NCBI GenBank assembly: GCA_035686305.1
Contig: DASRZP010000046.1
Span: forward strand, 1 to 34,755
Direction: 5' to 3'
Source of the DNA: Thermodesulfovibrionales bacterium
Lineage (GTDB): Bacteria > Nitrospirota > Thermodesulfovibrionia > Thermodesulfovibrionales > UBA9159
Length of the DNA: 34,755 nucleotides
Part shown: positions 24,957 to 32,894 of the stretch, piece by piece
Layout of the letters: each line of letters starts with the position of its first letter
Position numbering within the stretch: position 1 is the stretch's first letter
Program-made: the position numbers and the translations under genes
The notes under the pieces: model-generated
Told to the model about the DNA's origin: nothing
Database searches by the model: none
The model's input: only the letters and a program-made list of their open reading frames with translations

Positions 24957-25411
24957 TGATGAGGATAGCGATCGGATCAGACCACGGGGGGTTTCTCCTT
25001 AAGGAAATCATGGTAAGTTTTTTGAGGCAAAAAGGCTTTGAGGTGAAAGACCTCGGCGCAAACAGTCCTGACCCCTCTGACTATCCTGACTTTGCAAGGG
25101 CCGTTGCTGAAGCTATCATGAGAAGAGACGCAGAAAGGGGCATCCTCATCTGCGGCAGCGGTGTAGGCGCGTCGGTGGCCGCGAACAAGTTTCCCGGAAT
25201 CAGGGCAGCTGTTTGCCATGACACCTTCTCAGCGCACCAGGGCGTAGAGGATGATGACATGAATCTGCTCTGTCTCGGTGAGAGGATCATCGGCCAGGAG
25301 CTGGCAAAGGAGATCGTCCTCACTTTTCTTTCGGCTGGGTTCTCGGGAGCCGAGAGGCATGTGAGAAGACTCGAGAAGGTTAAGAACATCGAGAAGGAAT
25401 TCATGAAATGA
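24956..25411 (+). CDS. rpiB: Ribose-5-phosphate isomerase B
   Basis: Interconverts ribulose 5-phosphate and ribose 5-phosphate. MRIAIGSDHGGFLLKE, LGANSPDPSDYPDFA and the active-site strand GILICGSGVGASVAANK (catalytic Cys) are conserved, as is the region ending DDMNLLCLGERIIG. Start candidates cluster: GTG 24953, ATG 24956 and ATG 24959; 24956 forms a TGATG overlap with tal and is used here. Length about 151 residues, normal for the family. Confidence 0.93.
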   Translation: MMRIAIGSDHGGFLLKEIMVSFLRQKGFEVKDLGANSPDPSDYPDFARAVAEAIMRRDAERGILICGSGVGASVAANKFPGIRAAVCHDTFSAHQGVEDDDMNLLCLGERIIGQELAKEIVLTFLSAGFSGAERHVRRLEKVKNIEKEFMK

Positions 25412-26952
25412 TGAATGAAGTCGCCATTGACAGCAGGTTCCTGCAACCCTGTGATGTCCCCGGAGAGACGTTTGCGATTGAGCCTTTCACCATGGTCATT
25501 TTCGGCGGCGGCGGAGATCTCGCAAAAAGGAAGCTCATGCCCACCCTCTTCCACCTCTGCGGGTCCGAAGGGATTCTCAAGGATTTTTCTGTCCTCGGCT
25601 TCGGCAGGTCCAAGATGAGCGATGAGGAATACCGCTCGGTGATGAAGGAGGCGGTTCAGGAATTTGGCGTGGAGCACGTCAACGAAGACCAATGGAACGA
25701 ATTCAGCAGACATCTGTTCTTCTTTTCAGGGTTTTTCGAAGATGACGATGCGTATAGAAGATTGAGAGAGACGATCGATCGCATCGCAATCCCTGCGTCA
25801 GACGGGGGCAAGGATCTCATTTTTTACCTTGCCGTTCCCCCTCAGACCGTACCAGTCTTGATCGAGAAACTGTTGCGGCATAACTTCTGCAAGAGATCCT
25901 ATCGCACCAAGATCATCGTCGAGAAACCCTTCGGTAGGGACCGGGCGTCGGCAGAGACATTGAACACGATCCTGACCGGCGCCTTTGAAGAGAACCAGAT
26001 ATACCGTATAGACCACTATCTCGGCAAGGAACCTGTTCAGAACATCCTGTATTTCCGGTTTTCCAATATGATATTTGAGCGGCTCTGGAATTGCAGATGC
26101 ATCGATAACATCCAGATAACTGTGGCAGAGGATATCGGCATCGAGCACAGAGGCGCCTTTTATGAACAGACGGGCGTTGTCAGGGACATCGTGCAGAACC
26201 ATATGCTGCAACTTATCGCGCTCGTTGGGATGGAACCCCTCGTCGGATTCAAGGCCGACTTTCTCAGGGACGAAGCGGTAAAGGTGTTCCGGTCGATCCG
26301 TCCAGTGGATGATGCATATATCGACAAATTTATGGTAAGGGGGCAGTACGGCCCCGGGAAGGTGGGGGAGGATGAGGTGCCTGGGTACAGGGAGGAAGAG
26401 AGGGTTTCACCGGAATCCAATATCCAGACCTTCTTTGCAGGGAAGTTCTATATCGATAATCTGAGGTGGGCAGGAGTCCCTTTCTATGTGAGGACCGGCA
26501 AGAGGATGCAGAGGCGCATAACGGAAGTGGCCGTCCAGTTCAAGAGGCTTCCCCTCAGGCTTCTCGGACGTACCTGTGATGTTATGGAACCGAATATCCT
26601 TCTCCTGACCATCCAACCCGATGAAGAAATAACACTGCGTTTCAACGTGGGATACCCGCATTCGCACAACCGTCTCTATTCGACAAATATGGTCTTCAAG
26701 TACCGTGATACCTTCGGGACGAAGCAGCAGGAAGCCTACGAACGGCTCCTGCTCGATTGTGTCAGAGGAGATCTCACCCTCTTCGTCAGGCAGGACGCGA
26801 TTGAGACGATGTGGGAGGTGGTTGACCCCATTGTTGCCAGATGGGCGAATCTCGCTCCGGCTGATTTTCCAAACTACGCAGCAGGCACATGGGGGCCTGA
26901 AGAAGCCCTCCTTCTCCTTAAGAATGAAGGCCGCTCCTGGATAACGGCTTGA
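25408..26952 (+). CDS. zwf: Glucose-6-phosphate 1-dehydrogenase
   Basis: First step of the oxidative pentose-phosphate pathway, reducing NAD(P)+. 514 residues. Nucleotide-binding motif IFGGGGDLAKRKLMP near residues 31-45, VEKPFGRD, and the substrate motif YRIDHYLGKEPVQNIL near residues 198-213 with the catalytic His. The N-terminus is about 25 residues longer than in many homologues before the Rossmann strand. The start overlaps rpiB by 4 bases. Fifty-one bases separate it from pgl. Confidence 0.96.
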   Translation: MMNEVAIDSRFLQPCDVPGETFAIEPFTMVIFGGGGDLAKRKLMPTLFHLCGSEGILKDFSVLGFGRSKMSDEEYRSVMKEAVQEFGVEHVNEDQWNEFSRHLFFFSGFFEDDDAYRRLRETIDRIAIPASDGGKDLIFYLAVPPQTVPVLIEKLLRHNFCKRSYRTKIIVEKPFGRDRASAETLNTILTGAFEENQIYRIDHYLGKEPVQNILYFRFSNMIFERLWNCRCIDNIQITVAEDIGIEHRGAFYEQTGVVRDIVQNHMLQLIALVGMEPLVGFKADFLRDEAVKVFRSIRPVDDAYIDKFMVRGQYGPGKVGEDEVPGYREEERVSPESNIQTFFAGKFYIDNLRWAGVPFYVRTGKRMQRRITEVAVQFKRLPLRLLGRTCDVMEPNILLLTIQPDEEITLRFNVGYPHSHNRLYSTNMVFKYRDTFGTKQQEAYERLLLDCVRGDLTLFVRQDAIETMWEVVDPIVARWANLAPADFPNYAAGTWGPEEALLLLKNEGRSWITA

Positions 26953-27003
26953 CGCAACCCTAATGATGAAAATTACTGTCAGGCAGACACCGATCGAAGC
27001 CCT

Positions 27004-27780
27004 GTGATTTGGAACCGCCAAATGGATGGTCACCGCGACATTGTTGTTCTTGATACCGCTGAGGATATCTGCCGTTTCATGATCGGGAAATGGAAAGAGA
27101 TAGCGCAGGGAGCTCTTGAAGAACGAGGGTATTTCGCGGCAGCCCTTTCAGGCGGGAAGACTCCCGTCGATTTTTTCAAGGGACTCTCCGCGCTCGGCGG
27201 AACATTTCCCTGGGAGAGGACCCATATCTTTGTCGTCGACGAGCGTTTTGTGCTTTTGACGCACCCTGACAGCAACTACGGGCTCGTGACCGCTCTCTTC
27301 CTGGACTCAGTAGGTATTCCCAGACAGAACTGTCATCCCGTTCCCGTGGATGAGCCTTCCCCGGAACTTTCTGCGAGGAAGTACGAAGAGGATATCAAAA
27401 CGTTCTTCAGACTCTCAAAGGGCGAGTTCCCTCGATTTGACCTGATTCATCTCGGGATCGGCGAAGACGGCCATACAGCGTCCCTCTTTCCGGGCAGCTC
27501 TGCGGTACAAGAAAAAAGTCGCCTCGTCGTCGGAACAGTCCCTAAAAATAAGAGACATGACAGAATCACCTTGACGCTGCCGGTGATAAACAATGGGAGA
27601 AATGTCGTATTCCTTGTCCAGGGGAAGGGTAAGGCAGGGGTCCTGAAAAGAGTGATACTGGGCGAAAGCTCTTTGCCTGCCACTCTGGTCAGACCCGGCA
27701 AGGGAAAGCTCTTCTTTGTGGCAGACAGGGCAGCAGGGGAGCTCTTAACGGCTGAAGAAATTGTGGGACTAGGGTCATGA
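27004..27780 (+). CDS. pgl: 6-phosphogluconolactonase
   Basis: Hydrolyses 6-phosphogluconolactone. 258 residues of the DevB/SOL type: ALSGGKTPVDFFKGL, HIFVVDERFV, DSNYGL and the conserved FDLIHLGIGEDGHTASLFPG containing the catalytic His. The GTG at 27004 has no clear ribosome-binding site; the ATG at 27022 is an equally possible start and would remove six residues. The stop overlaps the next gene by 4 bases. Confidence 0.93.
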   Translation: MIWNRQMDGHRDIVVLDTAEDICRFMIGKWKEIAQGALEERGYFAAALSGGKTPVDFFKGLSALGGTFPWERTHIFVVDERFVLLTHPDSNYGLVTALFLDSVGIPRQNCHPVPVDEPSPELSARKYEEDIKTFFRLSKGEFPRFDLIHLGIGEDGHTASLFPGSSAVQEKSRLVVGTVPKNKRHDRITLTLPVINNGRNVVFLVQGKGKAGVLKRVILGESSLPATLVRPGKGKLFFVADRAAGELLTAEEIVGLGS

Positions 27781-28421
27781 AGATCGTTCCGGCCCTCCTC
27801 GCTGAAGACTTTGACGAATTCCTTGCGAGGCTGAAACAGGCAGAATCATTTACCGATTACGTCCAGATCGATCTCATGGATGGGAGCTTTGTCCCGACGA
27901 GGAGCTTTGGACCAGAAAGACTGAACGGGCTTAACGCGTCCCTGACCTTCGAGGTCCATCTCATGGTGCAGAAACCTTCAGAATTCCTGAGTCAGATAAC
28001 GAATCCGAAGCTCAGGAAAGTGATCTTCCATGTCGAGGTGGAAGAGAACCATTCAGAGATTATCAGGGAAATAGAGCGACGGGGACTGACTGCAGGCATT
28101 GCACTTAAGCCCGAGACAGGCATTGATGATCTCGGGGATATCTCATCCCGCGTTCAGAGCCTGCTCTTTCTCACGGTCGACCCCTGCTGTTACGGGAATC
28201 CCTTCAGGACGGAAGTATTGGATAAGGTTGCGAAGGCAAGGGCGGTGTTCCCTGACAAGGCAATTTCCGTTGACGGTGGAGTTTCGCTCGATAATCTGAA
28301 GACCTTTTTGGGGATAGGGGTTGATTCTGTCTGTGTGGGAAGCAGGATATTCTTGCATGGCGATCCGAAGGAGAATTACCGACGCTTCGCAGAGCGTCTT
28401 CGTGAACTTCAAGGAGGTTAG
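27777..28421 (+). CDS. Ribulose-phosphate 3-epimerase-like protein, divergent
   Basis: A 214-residue TIM-barrel protein of the RPE superfamily in the position expected for rpe. FEVHLMV, IFHVE and ISVDGGVSLDN retain the His, His and Asp positions of the canonical enzyme. However YVQIDLMDG replaces the usual V-H-x-DVMD, so one metal-binding His is Gln; PALLAEDF replaces PSILSADF; and VDPCCYGNPF replaces the NPGFGGQ-F phosphate loop. It may be a divergent epimerase or act on another sugar phosphate. It overlaps pgl by 4 bases and gnd begins 4 bases later. Confidence 0.75.
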   Translation: MKIVPALLAEDFDEFLARLKQAESFTDYVQIDLMDGSFVPTRSFGPERLNGLNASLTFEVHLMVQKPSEFLSQITNPKLRKVIFHVEVEENHSEIIREIERRGLTAGIALKPETGIDDLGDISSRVQSLLFLTVDPCCYGNPFRTEVLDKVAKARAVFPDKAISVDGGVSLDNLKTFLGIGVDSVCVGSRIFLHGDPKENYRRFAERLRELQGG

Positions 28422-28424
28422 GAT

Positions 28425-29333
28425 ATGCAGATAGGGATGGCAGGTCTCGGCCGGATGGGAATGAATATGGCGAGAAGGTTGATGAGAGGCAGGCACAGGG
28501 TCGTTGCCTACAACCGTTCTCCGGAACCCATAAGGGAGATCGTGAAAGAGGGCACAGATGGAGCATTCTCCCTCGAAGAACTGGTCGGAAAACTGAAACC
28601 TCCCCGGGCAGTCTGGTTGATGATACCCGCGGGAAACGCTGTTGATGAATTGATAGAGAGCCTTCGTCGTCTCCTTTCGAAGGGAGACACGATCATTGAT
28701 GGCGGAAACAGTTTTTACCGGGACGACGTCCGTCATGAGAAGGAACTCAGACCAGACGGGATTCATTACATGGACGTTGGCGTGAGCGGCGGTATCTGGG
28801 GGCTCAAGAACGGATATTGCCTCATGATTGGAGGAGAGAAAAAGGACTATATGCGGTTTGAGCCTCTCTTCAAGACCCTTGCGCCGAAGGACGGCTATCT
28901 CTACTGCGGACCTGTGGGAGCCGGCCACTTTGTGAAGATGGTCCACAACGGCATCGAGTACGGCATGATGTCTGCCTATGGCGAGGGCTTTTCGATCCTC
29001 AATGCTTCGCCTTACGCAAAGGGCATGGACTTCTCGAAGATCGCCCATCTCTGGAACCAGGGCAGCGTCGTCAGGTCATGGCTCCTTGAACTGGCAGAAG
29101 CCGCATTCAAGAAAGACAGGGACCTTTCTCATATCGAGGGATACGTCGAGGATTCAGGGGAAGGCCGCTGGACAGTCCAACAGGCGATAGAGACGGCCAC
29201 TCCTTCCCCCCTGATTGCGCTGTCGCTCTTTCAGCGCTTCCATTCCCGTGAGACCGACGCCTTTTCAGACAGGCTTCTGGCCGCACTGCGAAACGAGTTC
29301 GGCGGTCATGCGGTAAGAAAGAAGAAAAAGTGA
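28425..29333 (+). CDS. gnd: 6-phosphogluconate dehydrogenase (short form)
   Basis: Oxidatively decarboxylates 6-phosphogluconate to ribulose 5-phosphate. 302 residues, the short bacterial type rather than the 470-residue E. coli type. GMAGLGRMGMNMARRL is the Rossmann motif; VVAYNRSPEP follows strand 2, and its Asn-Arg-Ser suggests NADP preference. GVSGGIWGLKNGYCLMIGG and GAGHFVKMVHNGIEYGMM carry substrate and catalytic residues (Lys near 170). AAGGAGG precedes the ATG. Last gene of the operon; a weak hairpin (AGTCCT/AGGACT, 29401-29425) follows. Confidence 0.94.
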   Translation: MQIGMAGLGRMGMNMARRLMRGRHRVVAYNRSPEPIREIVKEGTDGAFSLEELVGKLKPPRAVWLMIPAGNAVDELIESLRRLLSKGDTIIDGGNSFYRDDVRHEKELRPDGIHYMDVGVSGGIWGLKNGYCLMIGGEKKDYMRFEPLFKTLAPKDGYLYCGPVGAGHFVKMVHNGIEYGMMSAYGEGFSILNASPYAKGMDFSKIAHLWNQGSVVRSWLLELAEAAFKKDRDLSHIEGYVEDSGEGRWTVQQAIETATPSPLIALSLFQRFHSRETDAFSDRLLAALRNEFGGHAVRKKKK

Positions 29334-29415
29334 TGTGCCACAGAGTGACAAGGGCAAAGAGTACTAAGTCCTCGGGCGTGGTTACCTATAAGCCCTAATG
29401 AGTCCTAACAATCAA

Positions 29416-29436
29416 CAACAGGACTTTCGGATATCT
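29416..29436 (+). repeat. Left terminal inverted repeat of the IS
   Basis: Begins CAACAGGACTTTCGGA; pairs with the reverse complement of 31353-31373 at 19 of 21 positions. It lies 40 bases beyond the transposase stop codon. Confidence 0.72.
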
Positions 29437-29475
29437 AAGCTGACAACAGGGCACAAATGGTTGATAATGGCTGGT

Positions 29476-31191
29476 TTACAGCTTTGAATTTTGTAAGATC
29501 CAACCGTCCTTTACTGCATATCCAAAGATCTTTAGGACTTCGGATTGGGTCTTCGTTAGGTCTTCAAGACGCCTGTTAAGTTTTTTGCTGCCCTTGGCCA
29601 TATAGAGAGCTGTCCTCAGCTCCCTCAATTCCTTCAGTACGTCCTCAGCGGAAAGGTTTATCCCTGCTGTCTTGAGCTTGTTTCTGAAGATGCTGAAGTA
29701 AACCATAGCCACCACGCAGGTCAGGATATGAAGCCGTATCTTGGAATCTGTCCAGTGGTATTGAGGGGTCACTGCTATGCTGAAGGGTGATTTGCTCTTT
29801 CTGAACTGTCTTTCGATTTTACTGCGCTCATTATAGGCCAGATAAATCTCTTCTGTGCTCCAGTCGATATTGTCGGTGATGATGATGTTCTTTCCAAAGC
29901 GGTCCATGGCGATCTTTATCTGATACTGGTGCTGTCTGAAACTCATCTCCCCGCTGGCAAAGGAAATCTCGTAGTACTGTGAACCGATATGGAGATCCTC
30001 ACAAAGACGATAGTACCTCTCCCGTATGGACTCCTCATCCTTCCAGTGAGGTCTCTGTTCCCGATAGTTTCTCCGGTACAGGAGAAGTTCCTCCCTCACG
30101 CTGTTAAGTTTCTGCTCGAAGTCCATCTTCTTTTTCCGATGCGTCCTCGGATTATAGGTGACCACGACCGCCCGATCTTTTCCCCAGTACTGTCCGGTGT
30201 TTCTGTATGCCAGGATTTGTTCTCCTTCCTCTCCCCGTTCCCTGAGGTCCTGATTCTTCGGTATCGATAACGGTGAGAAGTGTTTCAGATCTTTCCCTGC
30301 AAGATCCTCAGCGAAAAAGGGAGAGTAGCTCGTAATAAAATGGACCCGCTGGTTCTCATCGATATATTCAACGTTGTCCTCTGAGTTCATGCCCTTGTCA
30401 AAGACAACGGTCAACCGTTCCTTGGTCTTTCCCCAAGAACAGATCTCCCTAAAAAGCTCCTCGATACTTTCATGCAACACCTTGCTGTCGTGCCTGTTTC
30501 CCGGATACAGACGGTAGTAAACCGGAATGTTCCAAGAGCGTTCTACGAGAAGAGCTAGCCCCAATTGCCTCAGATGATGTTTGCCGTCCTTATTCTTTCC
30601 CCTGACCGCTAGATCGGATTCTGTTTTGCTTGAAAGATAGGTGTAATAATTCGTCGTATCAAACAAAAAACAATCCGCAGACACCGGAACAATTTCCCTC
30701 ACTTTGCGAAAGAACCTCTGCGAGATTTCTTTTACCGACCCCTCATCTACCTTATCCCATTTGTCCCAGAAGGCTTTGGAGTTCAGTCGCTCTATCGCGA
30801 CAGGGCGAATATGCTGAATGTCGGTCTTCTTGTACCATTCAGGAAGCCTCAGTTTGCTTAACGGTTCAATGATCCTGTTCAGTACAGCGTAGTAACAGTA
30901 TTCCCCTACCGTGGGCCTTTCCTCATTGCCCTTGGCAGGAACGACCGAGTCCACGATCTCGGTAAACCCGACCTCCTTGTCGATTTCGTTGAAGATAAAC
31001 AGAGCGCCAAACTCTCGGGACGAAAGCGATGTCAATGTCCCCTTCTGATCCGTTGTAAACAGCTCGAGGATCCTTTCGGGTGAGCCGAGGTACACCTGGT
31101 TCACGACAGTAGGCTTGCCGTTAACGCGCTGAATCTCGCGGATGTAATAATAGGGTCTTCCCGATTTCATCTTCTTATGCAAGTGAGCCAT
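29476..31191 (-). CDS. IS1634-family transposase
   Basis: A 571-residue DDE transposase of the IS4 superfamily. MAHLHKKMKSGRPYYYIRE opens the family. The catalytic triad is visible: FLFDTTNYYTY (near residue 177), VVFDKGMNSEDN (near 261) and SKIERQFRKSKS with the conserved Glu (near 455) in the Y-x5-IE-x-FR context. The frame is intact, so the element may still be active. Its stop is 40 bases from the left inverted repeat, and about 160 bases of leader separate its ATG from the right one. Confidence 0.94.
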   Translation of the reverse strand: MAHLHKKMKSGRPYYYIREIQRVNGKPTVVNQVYLGSPERILELFTTDQKGTLTSLSSREFGALFIFNEIDKEVGFTEIVDSVVPAKGNEERPTVGEYCYYAVLNRIIEPLSKLRLPEWYKKTDIQHIRPVAIERLNSKAFWDKWDKVDEGSVKEISQRFFRKVREIVPVSADCFLFDTTNYYTYLSSKTESDLAVRGKNKDGKHHLRQLGLALLVERSWNIPVYYRLYPGNRHDSKVLHESIEELFREICSWGKTKERLTVVFDKGMNSEDNVEYIDENQRVHFITSYSPFFAEDLAGKDLKHFSPLSIPKNQDLRERGEEGEQILAYRNTGQYWGKDRAVVVTYNPRTHRKKKMDFEQKLNSVREELLLYRRNYREQRPHWKDEESIRERYYRLCEDLHIGSQYYEISFASGEMSFRQHQYQIKIAMDRFGKNIIITDNIDWSTEEIYLAYNERSKIERQFRKSKSPFSIAVTPQYHWTDSKIRLHILTCVVAMVYFSIFRNKLKTAGINLSAEDVLKELRELRTALYMAKGSKKLNRRLEDLTKTQSEVLKIFGYAVKDGWILQNSKL

Positions 31192-31352
31192 GATAGAAGC
31201 ATATCATAAGGGTCTTACAATGTCAAGCACAAAATGCACGCAGTCAATAACGACAACTATTTCTAAAGGAATTTCCCGGTGCTTAGGTGGGTCTTACATC
31301 TTTGATGCAGAATTTATCATAGTTTTCAACGGGTTGTCGACTAAATCACGAG

Positions 31353-31373
31353 AGATCTCCGAAACTCCTGTTG
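31353..31373 (-). repeat. Right terminal inverted repeat of the IS
   Basis: On the minus strand it begins CAACAGGAGTTTCGGA, matching the left end at 19 of 21 positions. Between it and the transposase start, a 10-base direct repeat GGGTCTTACA occurs twice (31210-31219 and 31289-31298). Confidence 0.72.
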
Positions 31374-31376
31374 GTC

Positions 31377-31439
31377 ATGCCCGAGATCCTTAGTCGGGCA
31401 TCCATTCTGTTCAAAGTGGATTCCCGCCTTCGCGGGAAT
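31377..31439. repeat. Composite of two intergenic hairpin repeats
   Basis: ATGCCCGA (31377-31384) pairs with TCGGGCAT (31394-31401). Then ATTCCCGC and GCGGGAAT (31420-31439) form an 8-base stem with a 4-base loop, in the pattern ATTCCC-N8-GGGAAT that matches the Neisseria dRS3 layout and other widespread bacterial repeats. They sit directly between the IS and the first attC. Confidence 0.6.
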
Positions 31440-31474
31440 GACGGCCAAGAATGTGCAGACTATTATGAGACCAT

Positions 31475-31532
31475 TAATAACGACGGAACTGTGCGGTGGC
31501 TATTAGCCATCCGCGTGAGTGATTTGTTAGGC
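31475..31532 (-). other. attC site 1
   Basis: On the minus strand it starts GCCTAAC (R'' box, 31526-31532), continues AACAAATCACTCACGCGGA in close match to the attC consensus, folds through GATGGCTA/TAGCCACC and ends at GTTATTA. Unpaired C and A lie in the first arm. About 58 bases. It is the leftmost site of the array. Confidence 0.7.
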
Positions 31533-31733
31533 GTTTGTTTTTTCCATTTGTAGAAAAGAAACTTCGGAGAGACCCGCCTTCTCTCTCGCATGTTCGATGG
31601 TCATGCTTACAAGATTGCCCTTCTCATCCAAATCGATATAAAGATTCTCGGATATTTCCTTTGTTTCAACAACAGCAACATTTGAAAACTCAATCAAGGC
31701 TGTGTCCGTATCTGTGAAATAACGAATCTTCAT
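31527..31733 (-). CDS. DUF2283 protein, cassette 5
   Basis: A 68-residue DUF2283 protein (MKIRYFTDTDTALIEFSNV, then ENLYIDLDEKGNLVSMTIEHA). It overlaps the end of the upstream gene by 4 bases and its stop codon TAA lies inside the attC R'' box GCCTAAC. AAGGAGG precedes the ATG. DUF2283 genes commonly pair with RelE-like or DUF4258 genes and are suspected antitoxins; function unproven. Confidence 0.85.
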   Translation of the reverse strand: MKIRYFTDTDTALIEFSNVAVVETKEISENLYIDLDEKGNLVSMTIEHAREKAGLSEVSFLQMEKTNA

Positions 31734-31972
31734 TTTTCTTCCTCCTTAAAACTTCTATCAAAGAAAGCATTATGGACGGTTTCGCCGTCCTCCAAAAGGA
31801 TCACTCTTAGATATTTCCCGACTTCATCTATAAATTTACATTTTCTTATCCTTCCATCAGCCTGCACGTCTTGCTGAAGAGGATTTTTCATTGCATCCAA
31901 AATCCATTCTTCCTTAATTGGCGCCCTGTCGGGACGATTCTTCATAAACAAGAAATATTGCGTACATTTCAT
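31730..31972 (-). CDS. Small protein partnered with DUF2283 (DUF4258-like)
   Basis: 80 residues: MKCTQYFLFMKNRPDRAPIKEEWI and KYLRVILLEDGETVHNAFFDRSF. The last part resembles small DUF4258-type proteins that precede DUF2283 genes. I assign the family only tentatively. The 4-base overlap with the DUF2283 gene suggests a TA-like pair carried as one cassette. Confidence 0.7.
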   Translation of the reverse strand: MKCTQYFLFMKNRPDRAPIKEEWILDAMKNPLQQDVQADGRIRKCKFIDEVGKYLRVILLEDGETVHNAFFDRSFKEEEK

Positions 31973-32054
31973 GGCTTATTTTATCATTTTTCTTATCTTA
32001 GTGCCGTGTCGAAGCTACAATCTGACCAGCAGCCAAACGTGCAATGATGCCCGG

Positions 32055-32144
32055 CGGGAACGTTGCCTTAACCAGCGCAGGCAATCCCCTATGCCAAAAC
32101 CAAATCAGCGCTAATCCGCGTCTGGGTTGAAGGCTGTGTTATGC
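32055..32144 (-). other. attC site 2
   Basis: 90 bases. On the minus strand it starts GCATAAC (32138-32144), has the arm GCCTTCAACCCAGACGC and the return arm GCGCTGGTTAAGGC, and ends at GTTCCCG (32055-32061). The first arm carries the extra C of TTCAACC and another extra base, as in true attC sites. Confidence 0.75.
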
Positions 32145-32363
32145 TGTCTTTTGTAATAATTTATTGTCGAGTTCAAGTTCATATGAGAGAATTGTCTTGA
32201 TATTCATTTTCTTGGAAGCATGAAGTATTTCGATGCCGACTATTTTATCTTCAGAAGTTGTATCCAAATTGACACCTTCAGAAATTTCAATTACCCCGTC
32301 TGGCTTTTGAGACCCCAATTTAATATAGATAGCATCAACTTCTTTATCGTAATGCACTTTCAT
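32139..32363 (-). CDS. DUF2283 protein, cassette 4
   Basis: 74 residues: MKVHYDKEVDAIYIKLGSQKP, then EISEGVNLDTTSEDKIVGIEIL, the DUF2283 pattern. Its TAA stop lies in the GCATAAC box of attC 2. It overlaps the DUF4258 gene by 4 bases. It differs strongly from the DUF2283 protein at 31527, so the two cassettes were gathered separately. Confidence 0.87.
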   Translation of the reverse strand: MKVHYDKEVDAIYIKLGSQKPDGVIEISEGVNLDTTSEDKIVGIEILHASKKMNIKTILSYELELDNKLLQKTA

Positions 32364-32584
32364 TTTTTCCTTCCTTTCTTCAAAGGATAATTTGTTATGA
32401 CTGACAAAGTATCCTTTTTGACGGAGACAACAATTTTCAAAGGATACTTTTGCCCTATATCTTTGATAATTTCATGTTCGCCCTGAGACAAGTTCATTTT
32501 TGCCAAAATAGCAGCTACCGTGGATTCAGGAATTCCATAGAGTTTCGCCCGTCGCTTAGCATGTCGTGAAAATTTTATCTCCAT
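32360..32584 (-). CDS. DUF4258 protein, cassette 4
   Basis: 74 residues opening MEIKFSRHAKRRAKLYGI, the DUF4258 signature F-S-x-HA-x-x-R, and ending YPLKIVVSVKKDTLSVITNYPLKKGRKK. The family has a RelE-like fold and is a suspected toxin of DUF2283. The 4-base overlap with its partner supports joint translation. Confidence 0.85.
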   Translation of the reverse strand: MEIKFSRHAKRRAKLYGIPESTVAAILAKMNLSQGEHEIIKDIGQKYPLKIVVSVKKDTLSVITNYPLKKGRKK

Positions 32585-32657
32585 AGTAAGAACCTATCAG
32601 AATTATACCTTATTTGCAGATTGTTGAGGCGATATCCCGGAGTTCTTGATGTTATTT

Positions 32658-32825
32658 TTAATGTGTTGTGAAGAACCGTATACTGCGGTAAGTGATGTAA
32701 ATAAGAATTCCCATCAACATTAAGAAAAATAAGCCAAGCAATACCATTGCTCCTTTTCTATTGCTTTTTTCAAAGTCCTTTACAGCTTGACCAAGTCCGA
32801 ACCAGCCAAAGAGCTCAGCAATCAA
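32658..32825 (-). CDS. Possible small membrane protein, cassette 4
   Basis: A TTG start at 32825 would give 55 residues: MIAELFGWFGLGQAVKDFEK, a basic SNRKG, then a long hydrophobic helix (AMVLLGLFFLMLMGILIYI) and RSIRFFTTH. The start is weak (no Shine-Dalgarno). It lies in the 5' part of a cassette whose other genes are DUF4258 and DUF2283. The clear membrane segment with flanking charges argues for a real gene, possibly one truncated at its 5' end. Confidence 0.4.
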   Translation of the reverse strand: MIAELFGWFGLGQAVKDFEKSNRKGAMVLLGLFFLMLMGILIYITYRSIRFFTTH

Positions 32826-32894
32826 TTCTGCAAGAAAACTCGTCTATCCCTTTCGCCGTATGGAAATTATTACTATTTCCGATTATTTATTGGC

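Larger units (their letters stand above)
29416..31373 (-). mobile_element. Complete IS1634-type insertion sequence
   Basis: A 1958-base element bounded by 21-base imperfect inverted repeats that match at 19 positions; both begin CAACAGGA and share TTTCGGA. It holds one full transposase gene on the minus strand. I find no matching direct repeats just outside the ends, so either target duplication was lost or the exact ends differ by a few bases. It separates the pentose-phosphate operon from the cassette array. Confidence 0.8.

Noticed and set aside
29334-29415. Rho-independent terminator after gnd
   Set aside because: Only a 6-base stem with no following T-run (29401-29425) is present, which overlaps the IS end; not convincing.
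29492-31219. TGTAAGATCC / GGGTCTTACA as the ends of the IS
   Set aside because: The match is only 9 of 10 bases, one copy lies inside the transposase gene, and the outer 21-base pair matches far better.
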